Assembly (NCBI GenBank): GCA_002725475.1
Contig: PBPH01000017.1
Location: 1-32,094 of the forward strand
Source of the DNA: Methanobacteriota archaeon
Lineage (GTDB): Archaea > Thermoplasmatota > Poseidoniia > Poseidoniales > Thalassarchaeaceae
Length of the DNA stretch: 32,094 nucleotides
Direction of reading: 5' to 3'
The translations under genes and the position numbers were made by a program. Positions within the stretch are counted from its first letter, which is position 1; each line of letters opens with the position of its first letter. Positions 17,616 through 26,350 of this stretch are shown one piece after another. The notes beneath the pieces were generated by a model that saw nothing but the letters and a program-made list of their open reading frames with translations, was not told the DNA's origin and made no database searches.

Positions 17616-20612
17616 TCAAAGTAGATTTATTACTATTCTAGCATTCAATTCTGCCTGAAGACTTTCCCTAATTTTTTCTAGGTGTAGAATCCTTTCATCG
17701 AGTTCTTTTCTCAATTTTTCAATTAGCCCAATTTTCATTCTTGCCCAACGTTGATCAACTGGCTGACCACCATGGTGTTCTCTCAATGCCGCCGCTCTCA
17801 ATTGTTCTCTTTCTCTTTCAATTCGTTCCATCCACGAACGTTGTACATTGTGTCTTAGTTCATCTAAAAGAGGGGCGAGTCTAGCCTTTTCATCTTCTAG
17901 TAACCAAGAATGCATTCTATCTAGAGATCGCTCAATGTCTCTTTCAGTTTCGGAATCAAAAATGGTACGTTCTAATTTGTTGAATGATTTCCAAGGGTAT
18001 TTGGGTTGTTCAGGAATAGGAAAACCATCAGCATCAAGAAGTAACCAACGCCGAACTGCGTGACGAGAGAGGCCAGCAACAATCCAGTCAAGACATACTA
18101 ATGTGGCGGCATTATCGGCCCAATCGCTTGGCTTATTTGCTTCTAGGTGAATTACTGGTGAAATACCAGCACTTTTCCAACCATCCAAAGCTGCTTCCTG
18201 ATTTTGGTCTTGACTAATTGAATCCCTCAACCATTGGATGATGGGGTGCCATGGTGCAAGATAAACAAACTCAGTTTTCTCTCTTGCCTCATCTCTGGTT
18301 ATTGTTATTGGGATGATATGAGGTGGTGCAGCACTTGCTAATTTCTCAATTCTTTCTTGCCAGCCAGTAGTTAGTGAATCAGTCCTGCTTTTGTCAGCAC
18401 ATCTTGAAGCCAACTCGCTTACAACTTCATTGCTTAGGATTAGTTGCCAAAAACCTCCAGCAAAATGCAGGCTAGATTGCCCATCTTTCAGTTGTAATCT
18501 CGCACGAACCCATTCCACAAGTTCGTCAGGATTAATTCCAAGTTCCATATTTATAGAATCTTCACGCAATTTTCTAATTCCAGGATCATTTCCAAGCCAT
18601 TCCCGTTCTTCATTAGCACGTTCTTCTAACCATCTATCCCTCATATTCAGCAAGGAATCAAGATTTTCCTCTCCACCGGAGCCATCATTATCTGATAATT
18701 CTCTAGCGTCTATTAGACTGTATCCACTGTCGCCTAATCTTCGTGCTCTTGGTGAATTTAATTCATCTTGAGCAACCATTTTCATCGCTTTTCCTAGTAA
18801 TGGGTCTAGCATCCCTATTGAATCCTCAAAGAGCCTTATTCTGTAGAAAAGCCTACCTAGAATTGCAGCATCAATAGTGCCTTCAACAGCGATATTCAAT
18901 ATGGTAATGACATCGGCTTCTTGCCCAAAACGGTCTAGTCGCCCAATCCTCTGTTCAATTCGCATTGGATTCCATGGTAAATCGTAGTTTACTAGGCGAT
19001 GGCAGTGTTGTTGATCCAAACCTTCACTCCCAACTTCACTTGATAATAAAACATCGATTTCCCCATTTGCAAATCTATTACGTAACACTTCTCGTTCAGC
19101 CATCGGTGTTAGGCCACTTAGGACCTGACAATTTACACCCTCTTCTTGAAGGCGTTCTTTGAGATAGTTTAGAGTTCCACGGAAATGACTGAACAATAAT
19201 ACCCCCCCCTGGTCGTCATTTTCAAGAGTATCAAGCAACCAACTTTTCATCGCCTCATATTTTGAATCAAATCCACCTAATTCTTCTGCGGCGATAACAA
19301 GTTCGTCAAGATCTCCGAAACGACTTAGGAGTCGATGTTCAGCTTCATCAATTGTAATATCAGTGGCTTCTTCCTCTGCTTCAGTACCAAATTCAAATGC
19401 ACTTCTAGCCGCGTCTCTTAGTTGGGTCCTTACATGAATTGCAAAAGCTGGCAAACAACTGCTCGCCATTCTTTCTGGAACAACTAGTGCCCAATCGAAT
19501 CGTTCAGAATCAGGATGACGGAGTTGCATTAAATGCCAAGTCCATCTTCTTGCAGCTTCGTAAAGTCTCCATTCCTCACGTGTCAATTTTACATCTAGAG
19601 TAATTGCATCACGCCGTGCTATGTTTAGGTCTAAATCACGTTTTCTTGTTCTTACTATTAATTCATTTAATGGTCTTAATTCACGCAATAAATCGGCTAA
19701 AATAATTCTCTTGTTATCCAGCGATTCACCAGTCCAACCAAGTGGGTCTCTGCATAAATCCATAGCAGTCATTAACCTAGGATCTGCAGTGAAACCGGGA
19801 GTATTTTCAAGAATTTCAAGGGCCGAAATTGCAACTTCTAAATCAGGCTCAACTTTTGAGGTTGCATCAAGTGCAGTATTGAGTAGCCTCATGGGCCTCA
19901 TTGTATTTTGAAAAGCCTGAAAATCAGGCCACCTATCTGGAGCAAGAAGAGATAGTTGCACCCACAATTCCTCATTTGAGAGATTAACTGGGGTGGCCGT
20001 CAGAAACAGAGTTTGTTTGCTATGTAATGTCAGAAGTTGTATGGCGTCATGAAGGCGACTGCGAGGGTTTCGACAATGATGCGCCTCATCCACCACTGTT
20101 AGAAGAATCTCTGGCACACCTTCTTCCATCAATTCTCGCAGTAATGATGGCTGCCTTAATATTCCATGACTGGTAACTACTACGAGCGACTCTCCTTGTC
20201 TAATTCTGTTAAAGGCTTCGCGTAGTTTTACCCCAGTATTTGCTTCAAATCCATTTAGGTCGCAACGATGAAACATTTCTTGAATCCATTTTAATCTCAA
20301 TCCACCAGGGCAGGCGATTATAGCCCCACCTCTTTCTCCAATAGCGTGCAAACGACGTAAAACATGCAAAGCAGAGATTGTTTTTCCAAGGCCAACCTCA
20401 TCAGCAATCAATAATCCATTCCAATGACTGGAGGATAATCTAGCTGCAGGGAGGTGTTGGTGCGGTTGGTCCTCCCACCTTCCGAATTTCAATAAAGGAC
20501 AATAATCAGTAGGTGGGTATCGAATATCTAAATCATGCCGCAAAAGATTCCATTCAGCATCATCAAGGAGCAGGCCGCTAACGCCGGCTTCATTACTTCC
20601 CAAATCGCTCAA
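17616..20612 (-). CDS. SNF2/RapA-like superfamily II helicase
   Basis: Motif I DEVGLGKTISALH, motif II VVDEAHHCRN, motif III LFLTATPVN, motif V/VI LLSSEVGSEGLD...QRIGRLDRFGQ; long charged C-terminal region. Confidence 0.9.
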   Translation of the reverse strand: MSDLGSNEAGVSGLLLDDAEWNLLRHDLDIRYPPTDYCPLLKFGRWEDQPHQHLPAARLSSSHWNGLLIADEVGLGKTISALHVLRRLHAIGERGGAIIACPGGLRLKWIQEMFHRCDLNGFEANTGVKLREAFNRIRQGESLVVVTSHGILRQPSLLRELMEEGVPEILLTVVDEAHHCRNPRSRLHDAIQLLTLHSKQTLFLTATPVNLSNEELWVQLSLLAPDRWPDFQAFQNTMRPMRLLNTALDATSKVEPDLEVAISALEILENTPGFTADPRLMTAMDLCRDPLGWTGESLDNKRIILADLLRELRPLNELIVRTRKRDLDLNIARRDAITLDVKLTREEWRLYEAARRWTWHLMQLRHPDSERFDWALVVPERMASSCLPAFAIHVRTQLRDAARSAFEFGTEAEEEATDITIDEAEHRLLSRFGDLDELVIAAEELGGFDSKYEAMKSWLLDTLENDDQGGVLLFSHFRGTLNYLKERLQEEGVNCQVLSGLTPMAEREVLRNRFANGEIDVLLSSEVGSEGLDQQHCHRLVNYDLPWNPMRIEQRIGRLDRFGQEADVITILNIAVEGTIDAAILGRLFYRIRLFEDSIGMLDPLLGKAMKMVAQDELNSPRARRLGDSGYSLIDARELSDNDGSGGEENLDSLLNMRDRWLEERANEEREWLGNDPGIRKLREDSINMELGINPDELVEWVRARLQLKDGQSSLHFAGGFWQLILSNEVVSELASRCADKSRTDSLTTGWQERIEKLASAAPPHIIPITITRDEAREKTEFVYLAPWHPIIQWLRDSISQDQNQEAALDGWKSAGISPVIHLEANKPSDWADNAATLVCLDWIVAGLSRHAVRRWLLLDADGFPIPEQPKYPWKSFNKLERTIFDSETERDIERSLDRMHSWLLEDEKARLAPLLDELRHNVQRSWMERIEREREQLRAAALREHHGGQPVDQRWARMKIGLIEKLRKELDERILHLEKIRESLQAELNARIVINLL

Positions 20613-20683
20613 CAGGAGACCACCGCAAATCGACCGTACTTGAAGATGCGCGAATACAGTGGCAATTATGTTGAAAAATTGAA

Positions 20684-21136
20684 CTATTTAGGAGGTAGCG
20701 TGACGCTAATTTCTTTGACAGTATTCAATACAACATGAGTGGTTGAACGCGAAACTCCTTCGGTCGAAAGCACGGTTTTTGTAAAATCATCTAAATCGTC
20801 CCTATCAGTGACTCTCGCAAAAACCAAACTATCCATTTCACCAGTTACATCGTATACCGCAAAAACCCGCGGGTCGGAGGCAATTAGCTCTTGCACCTCT
20901 AGTAATTCTCCTTTCACGATTCTGAGCCCCACCACTACAGTCATTTCCCAACCAATTTTATCTGGATTTAGATTAGCAGTATATCCTGTAATAACGCCAT
21001 GCTTCTCTAATTTATTGAGGCGGTTGGAAACTGTTCCAAGAGCAACGCCAACTCGATCGGCTAGCATTCTCATTGATAGTCTTCCATCTTCTTGCAATGC
21101 TGAAATTAATTTTCGATCTACCTCGTCAATCTCCAT
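20684..21136 (-). CDS. Lrp/AsnC family transcriptional regulator
   Basis: MEIDEVDRKLISALQEDGRLSMRMLADRVGVALGTVSNRLNKLEKHGVITGYTANLNPDKIG HTH plus RAM/AsnC ligand domain. Start at internal Met 14 (ORF to 21175). Confidence 0.92.
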   Translation of the reverse strand: MEIDEVDRKLISALQEDGRLSMRMLADRVGVALGTVSNRLNKLEKHGVITGYTANLNPDKIGWEMTVVVGLRIVKGELLEVQELIASDPRVFAVYDVTGEMDSLVFARVTDRDDLDDFTKTVLSTEGVSRSTTHVVLNTVKEISVTLPPK

Positions 21137-21205
21137 TATTACACATCCGGACCCCTTTCGCTTTAACGGCGGCATTTGAACGTTTTTGTCAATTAATCAA
21201 ATCAA

Positions 21206-21223
21206 ATTGTTCAGTTGAACAAT
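21206..21223. promoter_or_regulatory. Perfect inverted repeat ATTGTTCA-GT-TGAACAAT, candidate regulator operator
   Basis: 8-bp arms perfectly complementary with 2-nt spacer, ~70 bp upstream of the Lrp/AsnC start codon. Confidence 0.5.
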
Positions 21224-21258
21224 AAAGGTTGTAATATTGATGCATTGATATTATTTCA

Positions 21259-22362
21259 TCAATCTTTTTTTATTGGTAAATTTAGGTCAAGAACCCATGC
21301 ACCTAATTCGTCAACTTCAATTTTCCAATGTGTGGCAACAATCTTGCACTCAGGGTTATTACATCTTAGTTTAACCGAAAAATTTCGACTCGTACCTGCC
21401 ACTACTAATTGTTGTTTAGGCGTCTTTCCTATTTTCCATGGTTCGTCAGCATATGCTCCTGTCAATGTTGCATCACGGGTACCAGCGGTGATTACAATGT
21501 CCGCGTGCCACCCTCTGTTTTCCTTGTGTAGGGTGCCTCTTAATCTTGGTAATCCCACCTCTCTCTGCTGATCTTGACGAACAATTACAATCAATCCAAC
21601 AATTACAGCTATTCCGATAATAATTGTTGGTATCATTACCATTCTATCGGGAATACTACTTGGGGTGTGTAATTGGACAGAATCTCCTCCGTAAATGCTG
21701 TGATTCAAATCATCGACAAATAGTATCACAACTTCTAATCTCCATAAGTCATCTTCTGTGAAAGGAATACCGTCTTCAACTAATCGTTCGCTATTAATTT
21801 CATGGGTCCAATTAGTAATATTCAGTTTATCATGATGGAAAGAAGATGACCAACCGTAATGCTTAACCAAATCTTGAGCAACATTTTGACCTAAAGGAGA
21901 ATAATCAACTGTAACATACCATCTCAAGTTTAGTGATTCAGGAAGGTCTTCTAGGGGAATGATTTGAGCGGACAGATATAATCCTTCGAATAGTGTTTCA
22001 GGTTTTTCATAATCATCATTTTCTGATGGAAAATACGCATCTACTTCGAGTGACACATCAACCATTTGTACATTTTCATTCATGTCATAATCGTCTTGTT
22101 CTCCATTAATCCACATTGTACATGCATCAGCCCCCAGCGCTTCAGCTCTCTGTTGTCCTGATAGAATACTTTCATTACCAAATGCCCAATTTAATCTCAC
22201 ATTATTATTTGCTTGCTCATCATAATCACATCCGGAATCGTCAATGAATGATTCGATAACTGTGGGCACGTTATTGTATGTTTCAGATCCACTAGCAATA
22301 TTCATGTAAAATGGTATGGATAAAGTGAGAAGTAGAGCGATAAAAAAAGAACCAAACTTCAT
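21259..22362 (-). CDS. Predicted type I membrane protein: secreted N-terminal region, one TM, C-terminal cytoplasmic domain; function unknown
   Basis: Signal peptide MKFGSFFIALLLTLSIPFYMNIASGS; TM MVMIPTIIIGIAVIVGLIVIV; soluble C-terminal domain. Start at Met 34 of the ORF. Confidence 0.7.
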   Translation of the reverse strand: MKFGSFFIALLLTLSIPFYMNIASGSETYNNVPTVIESFIDDSGCDYDEQANNNVRLNWAFGNESILSGQQRAEALGADACTMWINGEQDDYDMNENVQMVDVSLEVDAYFPSENDDYEKPETLFEGLYLSAQIIPLEDLPESLNLRWYVTVDYSPLGQNVAQDLVKHYGWSSSFHHDKLNITNWTHEINSERLVEDGIPFTEDDLWRLEVVILFVDDLNHSIYGGDSVQLHTPSSIPDRMVMIPTIIIGIAVIVGLIVIVRQDQQREVGLPRLRGTLHKENRGWHADIVITAGTRDATLTGAYADEPWKIGKTPKQQLVVAGTSRNFSVKLRCNNPECKIVATHWKIEVDELGAWVLDLNLPIKKD

Positions 22363-23999
22363 GTTATTACCCCCAATTCTAGCGCATTTGATAACAAAAT
22401 CCGTTCCGAGTCTGGTATCATTAGTGTCAATTTTCCACCTAACCAAGCCGGCAACCACCACGTCAATTGATTTTCGGTAAAGCGCAATATTATCCCCCCT
22501 AATCTCTCTGATTCGAGAGTAGGGATGTCTTCTATTGCATCTTCGATATCTTGTCCCCCTTTGGTAATTATCGTGACTAGTAGTTCTTTAGGAATTTCAT
22601 GTACATGCTTCATACATTTCCGTGCAGTGATATGAATGCCTTTCGAAGTAGGTCTTTGTAGAACGCCCTTTCTTAATTCCCAAGTTGGAAGCCCCGCCTG
22701 TATTACTTGGAAAGGGTGCCAGTGTCCCCCTGCTAATTTTCGTCCTCGTCTCAGCATTCTTTCACGAATCCAAAACCAATCGTAGATATCATTCGAAATA
22801 GAGTAAATTTTACTTCCTCGCGCCATCATTTTTTCATCAGCAAATCCCCATTCTTTTGAAATGGTTTCTAATAATTCATTAGATGCTGGTTTTTGTTCAT
22901 TGCGAGTAAATTCTGGGTGTTGATGTATCTTTTTATCAACCATTTCAGAATCACTGATTAATGCTTCAGCAACTTCATTATTTCCGATATGTTTGAAGGC
23001 TGCAACAAAGAATCCTCCAGAGTTATTTTCGTCATTCCAAATTCTCTTACATTTTGATAATGAATCTAATATTTGATTTGAGAATTTGCTGGAGTCACTA
23101 CCTTCTTGTCCTGACCACTCACTCATCCCATCACGTGTAACGAGTCCTGGGCAACAATCCGAAATTCTAGTTTCATCTAGAATCAAGTGCTCATGGGTTT
23201 GTAGAATTTCGGCAACCACTGCTTCATTTTCGATAGGGTCTAGGGAGCAAGTAGAATATACCATTCTTCCACCAGGTGCTAGTAACATTGCACCTTTTCC
23301 AAGCAAAGCAATTTGTAACGGTTGTAGTCCTATTCCTGATCTTTTCGACCATTTACTCCAAAGTTCTGGATTTTTTCTTGTCGTTCCACTTCCTGAGCAT
23401 GGCGCATCTACTAAGATTCTATCAAATCCCGGATTAGGGCACCTAGGTAAATGCCTTCCATCATGACGAACAACTATCATTGAGGTTACACCAATTCTCT
23501 TTGAGTTAGAAACTAGTAGATTAGCTCGCCCTGGGTTGGATTCATTAGCCACGACTACACCATCATCAGAGATCGCTTCGCAGAGTTGTGTGGCTTTGCT
23601 TCCAGGTGATGCACACATGTCTAGTACGTGGTGTCCTGTATGGCAATCAAGAATTTTTACTGGAATCATTGAAACAGCTTCTTGTCGGGTAATTCTTCCA
23701 CTATCGTGTAATGAGCGAATCAGAAGTTGAGATTTTCTATCTTGACATTTCCCTTTCAGCCATGGCATCTCCCACCCATCTCCTCCACCTCCTTGTGGTA
23801 ACCAAGGAATCGGCCTCCCCCCTAAGGAAAGCAATAGATTCCGAGTATTCTCACAATCCTCCCTAAGTGGATTTATTCGTAATGTTTCACTTAATCGTGC
23901 TTGAGATACTTGCAACCAAGGTGTGGCGTTATCGCGCCACATTTGAACAGCTTCCCAAAGAGCACTATTCGATGCATTAGGCCATTCATCATCGTCCAC
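22359..23999 (-). CDS. NOL1/NOP2/Sun (RsmB/Trm4-like) RNA m5C methyltransferase with C-terminal extension
   Basis: VLDMCASPGSKATQLCEAI, FDRILVDAPCSGSGTTRKNPELW, MVYSTCSLDPIENEAVV motifs; C-terminal ~150 aa possibly PUA-like. Confidence 0.88.
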   Translation of the reverse strand: MDDDEWPNASNSALWEAVQMWRDNATPWLQVSQARLSETLRINPLREDCENTRNLLLSLGGRPIPWLPQGGGGDGWEMPWLKGKCQDRKSQLLIRSLHDSGRITRQEAVSMIPVKILDCHTGHHVLDMCASPGSKATQLCEAISDDGVVVANESNPGRANLLVSNSKRIGVTSMIVVRHDGRHLPRCPNPGFDRILVDAPCSGSGTTRKNPELWSKWSKRSGIGLQPLQIALLGKGAMLLAPGGRMVYSTCSLDPIENEAVVAEILQTHEHLILDETRISDCCPGLVTRDGMSEWSGQEGSDSSKFSNQILDSLSKCKRIWNDENNSGGFFVAAFKHIGNNEVAEALISDSEMVDKKIHQHPEFTRNEQKPASNELLETISKEWGFADEKMMARGSKIYSISNDIYDWFWIRERMLRRGRKLAGGHWHPFQVIQAGLPTWELRKGVLQRPTSKGIHITARKCMKHVHEIPKELLVTIITKGGQDIEDAIEDIPTLESERLGGIILRFTENQLTWWLPAWLGGKLTLMIPDSERILLSNALELGVIT

Positions 24000-24100
24000 A
24001 ATAGTGCCCCCGTGTCATTCGCAAACTAGCCTGCCCGGCTACATCTCTCAAGGATTGTGGGTGCGCTAACCCAATGAGCCACCTTCACATCCGAGTCATA

Positions 24101-25528
24101 ATGGCAGTTGGCGGGGGCGATGAATTCAGTCTTGCCGCTACTCTGTTGACAATCATTCTTCTTTGGTCTTTACTCCAGTGGACAGCACCCTGGTGGCTCT
24201 GTGAGATGGGTAGGAGACAATCAATATCAAGTTCGAATCTGAGACAACTTGACCGGACGCTTACTCTTCTTCCATTGATATTACTTAGCATTGTTACTCT
24301 AGATTTGATTTGGTCCCACTATACTCTTGACTTAACTCATGCACACGTAGCAAACTTTGGAGGGGAACAATACTCTTCTTGGCAGAGGATTCTAGCAAGT
24401 CTTTTCTCGGAAGGTTCGCCGTGGTTAGCAATCCCCCTCTTCTATTCCATTAGTTCATTTGCTTGTGAAAAATGGTTTGGCTTTGATGATTCATTGTTCG
24501 GAAACGAGATTGAATCTAATCAAAGAGCGATTGTTCTTCGTTTGCACGGCTTACTTTGGCCATTCATGCTTCTAGCATTTGTTTCATCCAATTCATTTGC
24601 AGTTTTTTCTGAATCACAATTGCTCTTGGGATCAAATCTTATCTCCCCTAGTAACTGTATATTCCTGATTATTGCAGGCACATCATTAGGGTTTTGGATT
24701 CACTTAACCTCTAAACTTTCTCAACATGCCCCTAATTCGGTTAAGCAACTGAATTTTGTTCTACTTTTGGCATGTCTTACATTGGGTTCTATTCTAGCTT
24801 TAAGAGGGGTTCTTCCTAAAGCAAAAGAATGGCATCAATTCTCCGACTCAATTGCTATGGGGAATGAAGTAAATCTTGCTCTTTGTGCATCATTTGCTTT
24901 ACTTTTAATGAGTTGGCCATTTTTCCTTTTCCTTCTAACTAAAGTTCATTCTATTCGCGGGCAAGCCCGTGAAAGACGTTGGGTTGGTTTGCTTCACATC
25001 TTTTTTCATACACTTATTTTTTCTTGGCTTTCAGGGATAAGTATCCTATATCACCTTCCAAATATTTCCAGTTTGACTTCAGCAATGTGGATATCTCTTA
25101 CACTGCAAATTCCCCTTGCGGTTGCTGGATTACTTGGTGCCCTGTTACCGATGGCCGGTCTAGATGCTCGTCCAAGACCGGAGGCATGGGGTTTCTTTTT
25201 GGTAATGGTAATAGCGAGTCTTTTCTTTACCATAAGAGAGCCTTTGACGGCAACTCTCGCACCAGGTTTGTTTGTTTCAATGACATCATTGCCTTTGTTG
25301 GCCACTCATTTTGAAAAGCATCCATTTCTCTCAATTGATAGAAGAGTAATCGAATCTTTTTCACTTCACACACTTTCTGTCTTGGTTTTATGCGGATTAA
25401 ATATTGGAATGGGTGGATCAACTGTTGGTTTCATTATAGCGATGGTCGCATTAATTATGGTTCCAGCGACTGCACTAATCTTTACAAAAATCAATCTCAA
25501 TTTATCAAAATTTGGTGAAGAAGAATAA
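24101..25528 (+). CDS. Polytopic membrane protein (roughly a dozen TM segments), possible remote CcmF-like protein
   Basis: Multiple long hydrophobic segments; segment DLTHAHVANFGGEQYSSWQRILASLFSEGSPWL resembles the CcmF YVA-NSN...YR..A.WG.HEGSLLLW region, but no WWD motif is visible. Function call weak; membrane protein call strong. Confidence 0.7.
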   Translation: MAVGGGDEFSLAATLLTIILLWSLLQWTAPWWLCEMGRRQSISSSNLRQLDRTLTLLPLILLSIVTLDLIWSHYTLDLTHAHVANFGGEQYSSWQRILASLFSEGSPWLAIPLFYSISSFACEKWFGFDDSLFGNEIESNQRAIVLRLHGLLWPFMLLAFVSSNSFAVFSESQLLLGSNLISPSNCIFLIIAGTSLGFWIHLTSKLSQHAPNSVKQLNFVLLLACLTLGSILALRGVLPKAKEWHQFSDSIAMGNEVNLALCASFALLLMSWPFFLFLLTKVHSIRGQARERRWVGLLHIFFHTLIFSWLSGISILYHLPNISSLTSAMWISLTLQIPLAVAGLLGALLPMAGLDARPRPEAWGFFLVMVIASLFFTIREPLTATLAPGLFVSMTSLPLLATHFEKHPFLSIDRRVIESFSLHTLSVLVLCGLNIGMGGSTVGFIIAMVALIMVPATALIFTKINLNLSKFGEEE

Positions 25529-25627
25529 GGTAGCAAAACCATCATTTTCCGGTTATTTACTACTGCAACGGTTATAGCACCGACAGTGCGCCTGCATCTC
25601 AGTTGCCTGCTTTTTGGAGGTGGCTAG

Positions 25628-26065
25628 ATGGGATGCGAAATGAAAGATGACAGTAAGTCTGCCGTAAAGCGACAGAAGAGAATTAGTCCATTGGCTAAAG
25701 CGAATAGGGATGCGTTTAGAGCCGCAAAAGCTAGAGCGGATAATACGACACAGAAAATCGAAGAAACGAAAGAACTTCGAAATAGATTCAGAGAAATCCA
25801 TGAGCGTGCTCTTGACAGTCAAGTCGAGCAAGGCCCGTTAGTCCCAGTTGATGCTCAATTAGAAGTGGAAGAAGATGATTGGGTGTACCAAACAGTAGAT
25901 GAAGAGACTTTGAGAGACCTTTCTCACAGGGTAGTTTTGCAAACAAGTGCAGGTAAGAGAAAGGTGTTGTTTGAGACAAAAAATCTTGACGAAGCGATGG
26001 ATTGTGCAACAAGAATAGTCGAATTTAGTGATGGCTGTGTATTGGTAGAAACCATTGATCCTTGA
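25628..26065 (+). CDS. Small hypothetical protein (charged N-terminus, compact C-terminal domain)
   Basis: Complete ORF with SD-like GGAGGTG 5 nt before ATG; lies immediately upstream of Sec61-beta. Confidence 0.65.
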   Translation: MGCEMKDDSKSAVKRQKRISPLAKANRDAFRAAKARADNTTQKIEETKELRNRFREIHERALDSQVEQGPLVPVDAQLEVEEDDWVYQTVDEETLRDLSHRVVLQTSAGKRKVLFETKNLDEAMDCATRIVEFSDGCVLVETIDP

Positions 26066-26118
26066 ATCAATTCCCAATTCGTCGCGTTCATATAGGCGAG
26101 GCAGGTCGGGCGTTTTAC

Positions 26119-26337
26119 ATGGCAGTCAAGAAAGACAAGAAGTCCAAGGGGCCAAACATCCAGCAAGCAGCTGGTTTGATTCGCTACTTTGACGAAGAGT
26201 CTGATGAGGCTTGGCAAATTAGTAAAGGCATGATTTACACAGTGTGTATCGTATTCTCAGTTTTTGTATATATTGCGAACCAACCTTCACAGTGGGATAA
26301 TACTTGGATGTGGATGTGGGACAACCTGTTTGGTTGA
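26119..26337 (+). CDS. Preprotein translocase subunit Sec61-beta (SecG)
   Basis: MAVKKDKKSKGPNIQQAAGLIRYFDEESDEAWQISKGMIYTVCIVFSVFVYIA: hallmark QxAAGLIRYFDEE plus single C-terminal TM. Start at internal Met 20. Confidence 0.88.
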   Translation: MAVKKDKKSKGPNIQQAAGLIRYFDEESDEAWQISKGMIYTVCIVFSVFVYIANQPSQWDNTWMWMWDNLFG

Positions 26338-26350
26338 TTCTCATCCGATC

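Noticed and set aside
17616-20612. DISARM-type (DrmD-like) or other anti-phage defence helicase
   Set aside because: SNF2/RapA motifs are present, but no DrmA/B/C/E, methyltransferase or nuclease neighbours; flanked by Lrp and TOPRIM genes, so defence assignment is unsupported.
20739-21179. 146-aa plus-strand ORF antisense to Lrp, and the 173-aa ORF at 28597-29118 antisense to the recombinase
   Set aside because: Fully overlap well-supported genes on the other strand; sequences show no recognisable family and look like shadow ORFs.
24003-24085. Possible minus-strand tRNA (GGTGGCTCATTGGGTTAGCGCACCC... resembles a D-arm)
   Set aside because: D stem has a mismatch, no TpsiC arm (GTTCGAAYC) and no plausible acceptor stem; at best a relic. 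A covariance-model scan (tRNAscan-SE) would settle it.
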